13,995 nt of DNA from CBCYMI01 sp965183855 (GTDB lineage Bacteria; Pseudomonadota; Alphaproteobacteria; Caulobacterales; Maricaulaceae), in the NCBI GenBank assembly GCA_965183855.1, contig CBCYMI010000027.1, positions 1 to 13,995 of the forward strand, read 5' to 3'. The position numbers were made by a program, and so were the translations under genes. The notes under the pieces were generated by a model, which was given only the letters and a program-made list of their open reading frames with translations, had not been told where the DNA came from and did no database searches. This document shows, piece after piece, positions 1 through 7,028 of this stretch. Position 1 is the stretch's first letter. Each line of letters starts with the position of its first letter.

Positions 1-43
1 TTTTAACTTGACCTTTATTGCTTATGTGTTCAGTACGTATGTT

Positions 44-512
44 ATGACTCAAAATAAAATTAATCCAGAGTTTATGAATCTTGCTATTAAAATGGCTCGT
101 AAGGCAGAAGCTTTGGGGAGAAGTGCCTGTTGGTGCCATCTTAATTGATCCAAGAACAGACTTCCTTATAGCGGCAGATTGTAATCATACAATAGAAAAA
201 TGTGATCCAACCGCGCATGCTGAGATTATGGTATTAAGGAATGCTGCCAAAAGATTAAATAATCATAGATTAACAGGGTATGATTTATATGTAACGTTGG
301 AACCGTGTGCAATGTGTTCAGCTGCTATTTCTCATGCCAGAATTAGCAGATTAATTTTTGCAACTGAAGATATAAAAGGTGGAGCGGTTATGAATGGTGT
401 TCAGTTTTTTCAACAGCCAAGCTGTCATTGGAAACCTGAAGTTTTTATTGCAGGAGATCGAAGTGTCGCTTCTTCTTTGTTAAAGGATTTTTTTAAAAAG
501 AGAAGAAAATAA
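44..512 (+). pseudogene. tadA: tRNA-specific adenosine deaminase TadA, frameshifted by one base
   Basis: TadA deaminates the wobble adenosine of tRNA-Arg(ACG) to inosine in the cytoplasm. The zinc-site motifs of the CDA fold are present: HAE (in TAHAEIM) and PCxxC (in LEPCAMC), with the usual EVPVGA segment before them. The ATG at 44 opens MTQNKINPEFMNLAIKMARK, a normal TadA first helix, but that frame is lost at the GGGG run at 115-118. Removing one G joins AEALG to EVPVGAIL and gives a 155-residue protein of normal length, which then runs to the TAA at 510-512. As written, translation from 44 would lose the whole catalytic domain; the downstream frame has only a TTG at 81 as a possible start, without a convincing ribosome binding site. 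The gene converges on the HerA-like gene. TadA is essential in most bacteria, so a sequence error is a serious alternative to true inactivation. Identity is near certain; status is open. Confidence 0.85.
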
Positions 513-659
513 GATTTAAGAAAACAAATAAGGTTTTAAATTTATATTTTTAAATTAAGTTTTGGCATTTTAAAATAATAGAAAAACAGACTTTTATTTT
601 CTAACTTTATGCTTATCTTAGAACACAGAAGCTTTAAGAACGTTAAATAGATCAATGTT

Positions 660-2104
660 TTACAGATTTTTTTTTAGAATCCCCATCAATCCACGCATGA
701 TTTCTCGAGTTGCAGTATTTGCAATACGATTAAATGTTTTTGATAATCCACTTTGTTTGGACTGACGTCTCGGATTGGGCGTTTTTGTTTTATTTTTTGT
801 TACGGTTTCTGGCTTGCTTGCTCTTTTAGAAAGGATTTCATATGCTGATTCACGATCAATAGAGTGTTCATATACGCCAGATAAGGGACTATTTTGAATG
901 AGTGGTTTCTCTTTCCAGATCAGAAAACAGGTCCAATTTGTGATGCAGGGGGACGAATTAATGTCTGATCTACCATTTTTGGCGCCCCTTTTTCATCCAA
1001 AGTTGACACTAGGGCTTCGCCGACTCCCAATTGAGCGATTGCTTGTATGGTATTAATTTGTGGGTTTTGTCTAAACGCGCTCGCTGCTGCTTTTACCGCT
1101 TTTTGTTCTCTTGGAGTATATGCTCTTAGAGCATGCTGAATCCGCATGCCTAATTGTGCAAGTACAGTTTCAGGTAAATCCATCGGATTTTGGGTTACAA
1201 AATAGACACCCACTCCTTTGGATCGGATAAGTCTTACAACCTGTTCTATTTTTTCCAGTAGGGCTTTTGGAGCATCTTTAAATAACAAATGAGATTCATC
1301 AAAGAAAAAAACAATTTTTGGTTTTTCAGGATCTCCGATTTCAGGTAAATTTTCAAATAATTCAGATAAAAGCCATAACAAGAATGTAGAATATAGTTTT
1401 GGGTTTTGAACCAGATGTGTGGCATCCAATAGATTAATATAACCTTTTCCTTTTTCATCCTTTTTCATGAAGTCAGAAAGTTTCAATGCGGGCTCTTTGA
1501 AAAAATGGTTGGCTCCAGCCCGTTCAAGACGCAACAGGCTTCTTTGAATGGCTGCAATGGAGGCAGGAGAGACCAATCCATATGTCTGATTTATTTTGCT
1601 CCTGTTTTCAGAAATATATTGTAAAATGCTTCTTAAATCCTTTAGGTCCAATAATAAGAGTCCTTCGGCATCAGCTAGCGCAAATGCAATCGTTAAAATG
1701 CCTGATTGTGTTTCGTTTAAATCAAGCAATCGTGCTAATAATAAAGGTCCCATTTCTGATATTGTTGCATGAACGGGGTGTCCTTTCTTACCATAAATAT
1801 CCCAAAATATAACAGGAGACTTTCGATATTCATAAGGTGTTAGCCCAATTTTTTTAGCTCTTTTTATGAGTTTATCATGTAGTTTGTGCGCGTTTGTTCC
1901 AGATTTGGCAAGCCCTGATAAATCCCCCTTAATGTCTGCGGCAAACACAGGAACGCCATGATGTGAAAAAGCTTCTGCCAGAATTTGCAGGCTAATGGTT
2001 TTTCCTGTTCCTGTTGCGCCTGCTATGAGACCGTGCCTGTTTGCTCTTTTAAGAAGTAGAGATTGGGGTTCAAGCCCTTTTCCAAGAAAAATCTGGTTTA
2101 ACAT
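660..2104 (-). pseudogene. HerA-like/DUF853 (YjgR-type) P-loop ATPase, frameshifted near the 3' end
   Basis: This is a predicted cytoplasmic ATPase of the HerA/FtsK superfamily, DUF853 group. The cellular role of the family is not established. The chosen start is the ATG at 2102-2104 (MLNQIFLGKG), preceded by AAAGGGA; a longer in-frame extension to 2173 lacks a binding site. Residues 29-36 are a Walker A loop (GATGTGKT), about 264-270 a Walker B strand ending in DE (IVFFFDE), and a later segment (YFVTQNPMDLPETVLAQLG) fits the sensor region of the family. The first frame stops at 920 after IGPVF, at residue 394. Removing one base from the A run at 924-927 and one from the TTT at 906-908 (plus strand) restores SDLERE, then PLIQNSPLSG, then a family-like C-terminus (RESAYEIL, later TATREIMRGLMG) that ends at 660. 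The repaired protein is 480 residues, normal for the family. The ATPase core is intact, so a truncated product might still fold. Confidence 0.8.
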
Positions 2105-2320
2105 CTTATTTCCCTTTTTATATATTAAATAAGAGGTTGAATTTATTGTGACAGAATATGATATAATTGCCATCCCTTTTCATGCTTGCTTTGAGAACTG
2201 TATTATAGTTTATCATTTAAGTAAATCTTTTCTTGAGTGGCAATGGACTTAAGGGGGAGCTGACGGGAATGATTTAAAAATGTGAAATATTTCTGTATGC
2301 TTTTTTTAAAAGACCGGGCT

Positions 2321-3355
2321 TCAAAGCCGATTCCCTATTATACTTTCTTCTCTAAAAGGTCGCGAGAGCAGCTCATCAATAATAATTGGAATTTCTTTGT
2401 TATTTAAGAGAATATCATGAACGGCTTTTATAATAGGCATATCAATTTGATGATTTTCTGCCAGTTTAACAAGAGCAGGAACACTTGCAACGCCTTCAAT
2501 ACTATGAGAGGTTTCAAGAATATGCTGTAATGTTTCTCCTTTACCAAGACGAATGCCACATTGCATGTTTCGTGATAAGGCAGAAAAACATGTTAAGGTT
2601 AAATCACCAAGACCACTTAATCCTGTTAATGTTTCAGGTCTTGCTCCTAAAGCTTTTCCAAGGCGGATCATTTCTGAAAATCCTCTCGTCATTAATGCTG
2701 CATGAGCCGAATGTCCAAAACCTTTTCCTTTTACTATTCCACAGGCAATCGCAAGCACATTTTTAACACAGCCTCCAATTTGAACACCTAAAAGATCCGT
2801 AGAAAGATAGGGTCTGAATGTCTTTTGACCGATTAATTTAATAATATCAGGAGCTGTTTTTACTGGGATATTGGATTGGGGTGAGGGATAGTTTTTTTGT
2901 TTGGCAAGAACAATCGCAGTTGGCAAGCCTTTTGCGACTTCTTTTGCAAAAGAAGGACCTGATAGCACCAAAGGATAGGATTGTGGAACACTTTCTTTTA
3001 AAACCTGATGCTGAAATTTTAAACTTTGTTGCTCTATTCCTTTTGATGTTAGAATAACAGGTGTGTCTGCTTTTATATCCTGTGAGATTTTCTTAAGAAC
3101 GCTTCTCGTTTTTTGAGCTGGAATGGCTGCAATTAGAATTTGGCAGGACAAAATATCTGATAAATGAGCTGTTGCCTGAACTTTTGGATTTAGTTGAATG
3201 CCAGGCAGATATGTCTTGTTTTCATGTGTTTTATTTAGCAAGTTTGCCTGAGAGTGATCCCGCATCCATAAGTGTACGGAATGATTTGAATTTGCAATTA
3301 TTTGTGCCAGGGCTGTTCCCCAGGCTCCGCCACCAATAATACCAAATCGAGTCAT
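2321..3355 (-). CDS. gpsA: Glycerol-3-phosphate dehydrogenase [NAD(P)+]
   Basis: GpsA reduces dihydroxyacetone phosphate to sn-glycerol 3-phosphate in the cytoplasm, supplying the backbone for phospholipids. The protein has 344 residues, close to the family length. An N-terminal Rossmann fold carries GGGAWGT (residues 8-14). LTSKGIE (102-108) and LSGPSFAKEV (131-140) are family signatures. Lys198 in GGCVKNVLAIACG is the expected catalytic lysine, and GLSGLGDL (245-252) begins the C-terminal domain signature. I chose the ATG at 3353-3355 because AAAGGA lies about six bases upstream and the next residues (MTRFGIIGGG) open the fold directly; the reading frame extends further upstream to 3412 without a binding site. 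A short polar insertion at about 154-168 (NYPSPQ to VKTAP) looks lineage-specific. The gene lies 176 nt downstream of tsaD on the same strand, a common alphaproteobacterial pairing, and the two are probably co-transcribed. Confidence 0.97.
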   Translation of the reverse strand: MTRFGIIGGGAWGTALAQIIANSNHSVHLWMRDHSQANLLNKTHENKTYLPGIQLNPKVQATAHLSDILSCQILIAAIPAQKTRSVLKKISQDIKADTPVILTSKGIEQQSLKFQHQVLKESVPQSYPLVLSGPSFAKEVAKGLPTAIVLAKQKNYPSPQSNIPVKTAPDIIKLIGQKTFRPYLSTDLLGVQIGGCVKNVLAIACGIVKGKGFGHSAHAALMTRGFSEMIRLGKALGARPETLTGLSGLGDLTLTCFSALSRNMQCGIRLGKGETLQHILETSHSIEGVASVPALVKLAENHQIDMPIIKAVHDILLNNKEIPIIIDELLSRPFREESIIGNRL

Positions 3356-3531
3356 AATAATCCTTTCAAAACCTGATGCGTTCAAGGACGGATATTCAAA
3401 CTGTTTATACAAACGAATTTTTGTCTTATATCAGGATAATCTGGTTTTGTATAATTTGTTTGGTTTTTTCTAACGAGGTAAAAACGGATCTTGATTGGCA
3501 AACAGAATTTTTTATTCCAAAATAAATATAA

Positions 3532-4809
3532 TTAAGCTTTTGGTCCTTTTCTGCCATGTCCGATAATTGGAGCTATTTTTGCAGATTCTTGATCCAGTGG
3601 CCAACGTGCCCTTGCTTCTATATCAAAACTTGACTCTCCTTTGATAAGATATTGGATCATTCCTGCAAGGGCAATCATGGCAGCATTATCTGTGCAATAA
3701 ATACTTGAAGGAGCTAAAAACTGAAATCCTTCTGTTTCAGCTTTTAATTTTAATTGGTGTCGTAAAATCTGGTTTGAGGCAACGCCACCTGCGATAATAA
3801 AGCAGGGAGATTGATTTTTGGGGCTCAAAACAGGATTAGAAATAGGGAGAGTATACTGATTTAGATGAGTTTGATTGATTTCAAGATTGGTTTCTTGATT
3901 TTGGTAATGGGCATAAAAGGCTTGAAACAAATGCATTGCTTTTTGACTTCTTTCAACCAGGCAGTCTATAATTGCAGATTGTGCACAGGCTGCAAGGTCA
4001 AATACATCTTGATCTTTGAGATCTGTGTTTTCTGAAGTTCGAAGCGAATCAGATGTTCTTTGAATTGCTGTTTTTAATCCTGAAAAAGAAAAGTTTGCAT
4101 GACCAGCATTATAATATGGTCTGGGCAGTTTAAAACGAGTAGCATTTCCTTTTAAAGCAGCTTTTTCCAATGCGGGACCTCCAGGGAATCCTAATCCTAG
4201 AATTTTAGCTGCCTTATCAAATGCTTCTCCTGCTGCATCATCAACAGAACTGCCAAGTCGCTGATAATGACCAGGGGTATGGACAATCATGCTTTGTGTG
4301 TGTCCCCCAGATACTAATAAAAGTAAATAAGGAAAATTAACTTCTGATTCAAGCAAGACAGATAAAGCATGTCCTTCCAGATGATTAACCCCTATAAAAG
4401 GTTTGGATTGTGCCATGGAAATTGCTTTTGCTGTCATTAATCCTGTAATAAGCCCCCCAATCAAGCCAGGACCTGCGGTTGCTGCGATCAGATCAATTTC
4501 TTTTAGAGAAAGGTCTGCTTTTTTAAGCGCTTTTTTAACCAATAGGTCAATCTGTTTAATATGCGCTCTTGCAGCTATTTCTGGTACAACGCCTCCATAA
4601 TCTTGATGTATCTGGGTTTGGCTGGAAATAATATTAGATAAAACACGAATTTCAGAAATAGATTGATTAGAAAGAACACATTTTTTTTCATCGATTTTGA
4701 CTAAGGAAGGCCTCCTGGCTTGCTTGAGTAATAAACCAGGATTGATTCTAGCCGAAATAACAGAAGTTGCTGTTTCATCACAACTTGTTTCTATTCCTAA
4801 AACATTCAT
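3532..4809 (-). CDS. tsaD: tRNA N6-adenosine threonylcarbamoyltransferase TsaD
   Basis: TsaD transfers the threonylcarbamoyl group to A37 of ANN-decoding tRNAs (t6A), acting with TsaB and TsaE in the cytoplasm. The start is the ATG at 4807-4809, preceded by AGGAGA, giving MNVLGIETSCDET, the canonical family opening. The ASKHA-fold signatures are clear: YGGVVPEIAARAH (71-83), TAGPGLIGGL (111-120), the metal-binding pair in NHLEGH (His143 and His147), LLLLVSGGHTQ, GEAFDKAAKILGLGFPGGP, FSFSGLKTA and AGGVASN. At 425 residues it is about 80 longer than the usual ~340. The extra length is in two places: about 25-30 residues between residues 20 and 57, and about 50 polar residues just before IIAGGVASN. 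Both keep the frame and break no motif. The gene diverges from hemC, with 191 nt between the start codons. Confidence 0.97.
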   Translation of the reverse strand: MNVLGIETSCDETATSVISARINPGLLLKQARRPSLVKIDEKKCVLSNQSISEIRVLSNIISSQTQIHQDYGGVVPEIAARAHIKQIDLLVKKALKKADLSLKEIDLIAATAGPGLIGGLITGLMTAKAISMAQSKPFIGVNHLEGHALSVLLESEVNFPYLLLLVSGGHTQSMIVHTPGHYQRLGSSVDDAAGEAFDKAAKILGLGFPGGPALEKAALKGNATRFKLPRPYYNAGHANFSFSGLKTAIQRTSDSLRTSENTDLKDQDVFDLAACAQSAIIDCLVERSQKAMHLFQAFYAHYQNQETNLEINQTHLNQYTLPISNPVLSPKNQSPCFIIAGGVASNQILRHQLKLKAETEGFQFLAPSSIYCTDNAAMIALAGMIQYLIKGESSFDIEARARWPLDQESAKIAPIIGHGRKGPKA

Positions 4810-4925
4810 AATTTCTTTCTCCTGAAGGTTTATTGCTTTCAAATGTTATAAATGCAATAAAAAGATCGTGTTGATAGGATATTTTTTATCTTCTCTCTTG
4901 TTTTTTTTAAATAGAGTTTTAAAAA

Positions 4926-4954
4926 ATTATACAACAATAAACAGGATTTGCAGT
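4926..4954 (-). promoter_or_regulatory. Candidate tsaD-gpsA promoter
   Basis: Read on the minus strand, 4926-4931 is a perfect TATAAT. At 16-17 nt upstream there is only a weak -35 (CTGCAA or ACTGCA). It would give a leader of roughly 110 nt to the tsaD ATG. The weak -35 sits inside the dyad at 4946-4968. AT-rich DNA produces such hits by chance, so this is tentative. Confidence 0.35.
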
Positions 4955-4968
4955 TCAGTTTTGCAAAT
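4946..4968. promoter_or_regulatory. Perfect 7-bp dyad between divergent tsaD and hemC, candidate operator
   Basis: ATTTGCA at 4946-4952 and TGCAAAT at 4962-4968 are exact reverse complements separated by 9 nt. The half-sites are 16 nt apart. The dyad covers the proposed -35 elements of both divergent genes, as expected for a shared operator. No regulator is identified, and the motif does not match a site I can name. Confidence 0.35.
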
Positions 4969-4990
4969 TACACTTAAAATCTAATATAAA
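4961..4990 (+). promoter_or_regulatory. Candidate hemC promoter giving a leaderless or nearly leaderless transcript
   Basis: TTGCAA (4961-4966) and TATAAA (4985-4990) are separated by 18 nt. The expected transcription start, about 7 nt beyond the -10, is within 3-5 nt of the hemC ATG at 5001. The bases before that ATG contain no Shine-Dalgarno sequence, which fits a leaderless message. Confidence 0.4.
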
Positions 4991-5000
4991 TAAACAATAT

Positions 5001-5960
5001 ATGTCTTTAAAACTAACGATCGGATCAAGAGGCTCTCCTCTGGCATTAAAACAAGCTCAAATGGTATGTTATGATTTATGTCGCATATCAGGCATTCCTT
5101 TTTCTCAGGCAAACACCTGGTTTCCAATTAAAATATATAAAACCTCAGGAGATCAGTTTCATCATCTTCCTCTATCAGAAATTGGAGGAAAGGGATTGTT
5201 TACAAAAGAGATTGATTTGGCATTACATATGGGAGCAATTGATATTGCTGTTCACTCTCTAAAAGATATGCCAGTAGAATCACTTCCTGATTTTAAAACC
5301 ATTGCCGTATTAAGGAGAGAGGATCCAAGAGATGCGTTTGTTTCATTTAAATATAAATGCTTTAATGCATTACCAAAATCAAGTTTAGTTGGAACGGCAA
5401 GCATTAGACGCCAAGCACAAATACACGCTTTAAGACCAGATATCAGAATTGAGCTATTTCGTGGAAATGTTGAAACGCGTCTTAAAAAAATTAAGAACAA
5501 TCAAGTAGACGCGAGTTTCTTAGCATTTGCGGGATTAAAGCGGTTGGGGTTTGAGCATTGTGTAACGGATGTTTTATCGATAGATCAATTTTTACCTGCT
5601 CCAGGGCAAGGCACAATTGCCATTCAAGTTAGAAGAACAGATCAAAAAACAAGAGAGATTACTCGCTCTTTAAACCATCAACAAACGGAATATGCGATTA
5701 TAGCAGAACGGTCATTTTTAAAGCGACTTGATGGTTCATGTCATACACCAATTGCGGCTTATGCCTATCAAACAAAACAAGAATTTAAATTAATAGGAGA
5801 AAAATTAACTCCTGATGGGAAGCACCGATTTAGAAAAACAGCCAAGATTTCATCTTCCAATTTTAACCTTCACCCTAACCCTATTCAACTTTTACAGAAG
5901 TTAGGTTATGATTTGGCAGATTCGATCAGGGAATTAATTGAACATCACACCAGGCAGTGA
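5001..5960 (+). CDS. hemC: Porphobilinogen deaminase (hydroxymethylbilane synthase)
   Basis: HemC polymerises four porphobilinogen molecules into hydroxymethylbilane, on a dipyrromethane cofactor, in the cytoplasm. The protein has 319 residues, the usual size. Signatures in order: IGSRGSPLALKQAQ (7-20), GGKGLFTKEID (62-72), HSLKDMP (85-91) with the catalytic Asp89, GTASIRRQAQ (131-140) with the substrate-binding arginine pair, RGNVETRL (154-161), and LDGSCHTPIAAY, whose Cys247 is the cofactor attachment site. All key residues are present. The ATG at 5001 is the only sensible start because SLKLTIGSRG follows at once; no Shine-Dalgarno sequence is visible, see the promoter entry. It is the first gene of the forward heme block, with hemD 155 nt downstream, and it diverges from tsaD. 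The frame is clean, unlike genes at both ends of the window. Confidence 0.98.
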   Translation: MSLKLTIGSRGSPLALKQAQMVCYDLCRISGIPFSQANTWFPIKIYKTSGDQFHHLPLSEIGGKGLFTKEIDLALHMGAIDIAVHSLKDMPVESLPDFKTIAVLRREDPRDAFVSFKYKCFNALPKSSLVGTASIRRQAQIHALRPDIRIELFRGNVETRLKKIKNNQVDASFLAFAGLKRLGFEHCVTDVLSIDQFLPAPGQGTIAIQVRRTDQKTREITRSLNHQQTEYAIIAERSFLKRLDGSCHTPIAAYAYQTKQEFKLIGEKLTPDGKHRFRKTAKISSSNFNLHPNPIQLLQKLGYDLADSIRELIEHHTRQ

Positions 5961-5977
5961 CATAAAAGCATAATGGT

Positions 5978-5995
5978 ATTTTATAATTATAAAAT
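5978..5995. repeat. Perfect 18-bp AT palindrome between hemC and hemD
   Basis: ATTTTATAATTATAAAAT is its own exact reverse complement. It lies 18 nt after the hemC stop. It could form a weak hairpin at the hemC mRNA end or be a protein site. It is all A/T and has no following T run, so it is not a convincing intrinsic terminator. Confidence 0.4.
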
Positions 5996-6060
5996 GATAT
6001 GTAAAAGAGGAAGCATTAGAAAATGATCATATCTCCTGTTTTCATGTCAGAATTCTATTG

Positions 6061-6099
6061 GAATATTTTTAAAAATATTTAGAATATCTTTAAAAATAT
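6061..6099. promoter_or_regulatory. Two phased AT-rich repeats upstream of hemD
   Basis: GAATATTTTTAAAAATAT (6061-6078) recurs as GAATATCTTTAAAAATAT (6082-6099) with one mismatch. The copies are exactly 21 bp apart, two helical turns. The first contains the perfect palindrome at 6062-6079. The joint, TTTAGAATATCTTTAAA (6078-6094), partly resembles the Irr iron control element (TTTAGAA-N3-TTCTAAA; 12 of 14 defined bases). This may be an operator for hemD or simply curved A-tract DNA near its promoter. Confidence 0.3.
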
Positions 6100-6115
6100 A
6101 AAGAGATATAAGGGT

Positions 6116-6961
6116 ATGGCTCTCATTATTACACGTTCAAAATCACGTGCAGAAATATCTGGAAAAAGATTGTCAGAAAAAGGTTATCAGAGTTTTATTG
6201 CTCCAATGATCAGACAAACACCAACCAGTATTCCAAGACATAATAGGAAATGGATTACGAAGATTGCGAAAAATACTGTTTCAGAAAACCTGTTGGATAA
6301 ATCTCATAATAAGAAAGAGCAATATTCAAAACTTCAGGCATTTATATTTACAAGTTTAAATGCTTTTCAGTATCTTCCAGACGAAATATTAGAATTGAAT
6401 AATACTATAATATATACGGTTGGAAGTAGAACAGCCTCTATTGCAAGAGAAAAAGGATTTTCAAATATCTTGAATGCAAAGAGTAATGTTGACGGTCTAT
6501 ATTCACTGATTTTAAATACAGCGAGCCAAAAATTGGGCTATTTAATTCATTTTTCAGGCAATCCTATTGCAAAGGATTTAATCTATCCTTTAAAGCAGGA
6601 GGGGTTTCAGGCAATCCGATATCAGGTGTATCAATCTCATCGTGTTGAAATATTACCAGACCTGATTAGAGATAGAGTGATGCAAGAGAAAGAAGATACG
6701 TATCTTTTTTATTCTCCTTTAGTGGCGAGAACATTTAAAACCCTCATTGGGAAAGAGTTTGCGTTTAGAAAAGCAGAGTCAGAAAAAACAGGAAATTCCT
6801 GGCTAATATCTCTTAAAACAGGAAAGTCATATCTTTCAAAAATTTCTGCAATTACAATTAGTGAAACTGTTACAAAGGAATTGCCTACTATATTTAACAG
6901 TGTTTATACAGCAAATAGACCAGAGGAGGATAGCATGTTTTCTTTTTTAAGATCGGGATAA
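6116..6961 (+). CDS. hemD: Uroporphyrinogen-III synthase
   Basis: HemD closes hydroxymethylbilane with inversion of ring D to give uroporphyrinogen III, the step after HemC. The protein has 281 residues, slightly longer than the common ~240-260. The family is poorly conserved, and this call rests on the opening ALIITRSKSRAEISGKRL with SFIAPMI, on FIFTSLNAFQYL (the F-TS-N segment), on YTVGSRTASIAREKGF (the V-G-TA-AR-GF signature), on YLIHFSGN and on the position directly after hemC. An AAGGG sequence ends only one or two bases before the ATG, closer than ideal, so the start has moderate support; MALIITR nevertheless begins the domain exactly. The gap to hemC holds the palindromes described separately. 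The mitofilin-like gene follows after 67 nt. Confidence 0.9.
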   Translation: MALIITRSKSRAEISGKRLSEKGYQSFIAPMIRQTPTSIPRHNRKWITKIAKNTVSENLLDKSHNKKEQYSKLQAFIFTSLNAFQYLPDEILELNNTIIYTVGSRTASIAREKGFSNILNAKSNVDGLYSLILNTASQKLGYLIHFSGNPIAKDLIYPLKQEGFQAIRYQVYQSHRVEILPDLIRDRVMQEKEDTYLFYSPLVARTFKTLIGKEFAFRKAESEKTGNSWLISLKTGKSYLSKISAITISETVTKELPTIFNSVYTANRPEEDSMFSFLRSG

Positions 6962-7028
6962 CACTTGAGTCTTTTAGAATAAAACAATACACTATTTCTG
7001 ATTATTATCAGGTTAGGAATGACGGATT

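Noticed and set aside
579..603. TAGAAAA/TTTTCTA hairpin as a terminator between tadA and the HerA-like gene
   Set aside because: The stem is almost all A/T with an 11-nt loop and no proper T tract; chance is likely at this base composition.
4403..4600. Forward frame opposite tsaD as a possible gene
   Set aside because: It lies wholly within a well-supported tsaD reading frame and has no family features; a shadow frame. The same holds for frames opposite gpsA, hemC, hemY, nrdA and sdhB.
6023..6082. A 19-codon frame (starting MIISPVF) with GAGGA upstream, between hemC and hemD, as a leader peptide
   Set aside because: Spacing of the binding site is long, the composition is that of random AT-rich DNA, and there is no attenuator structure to go with it.
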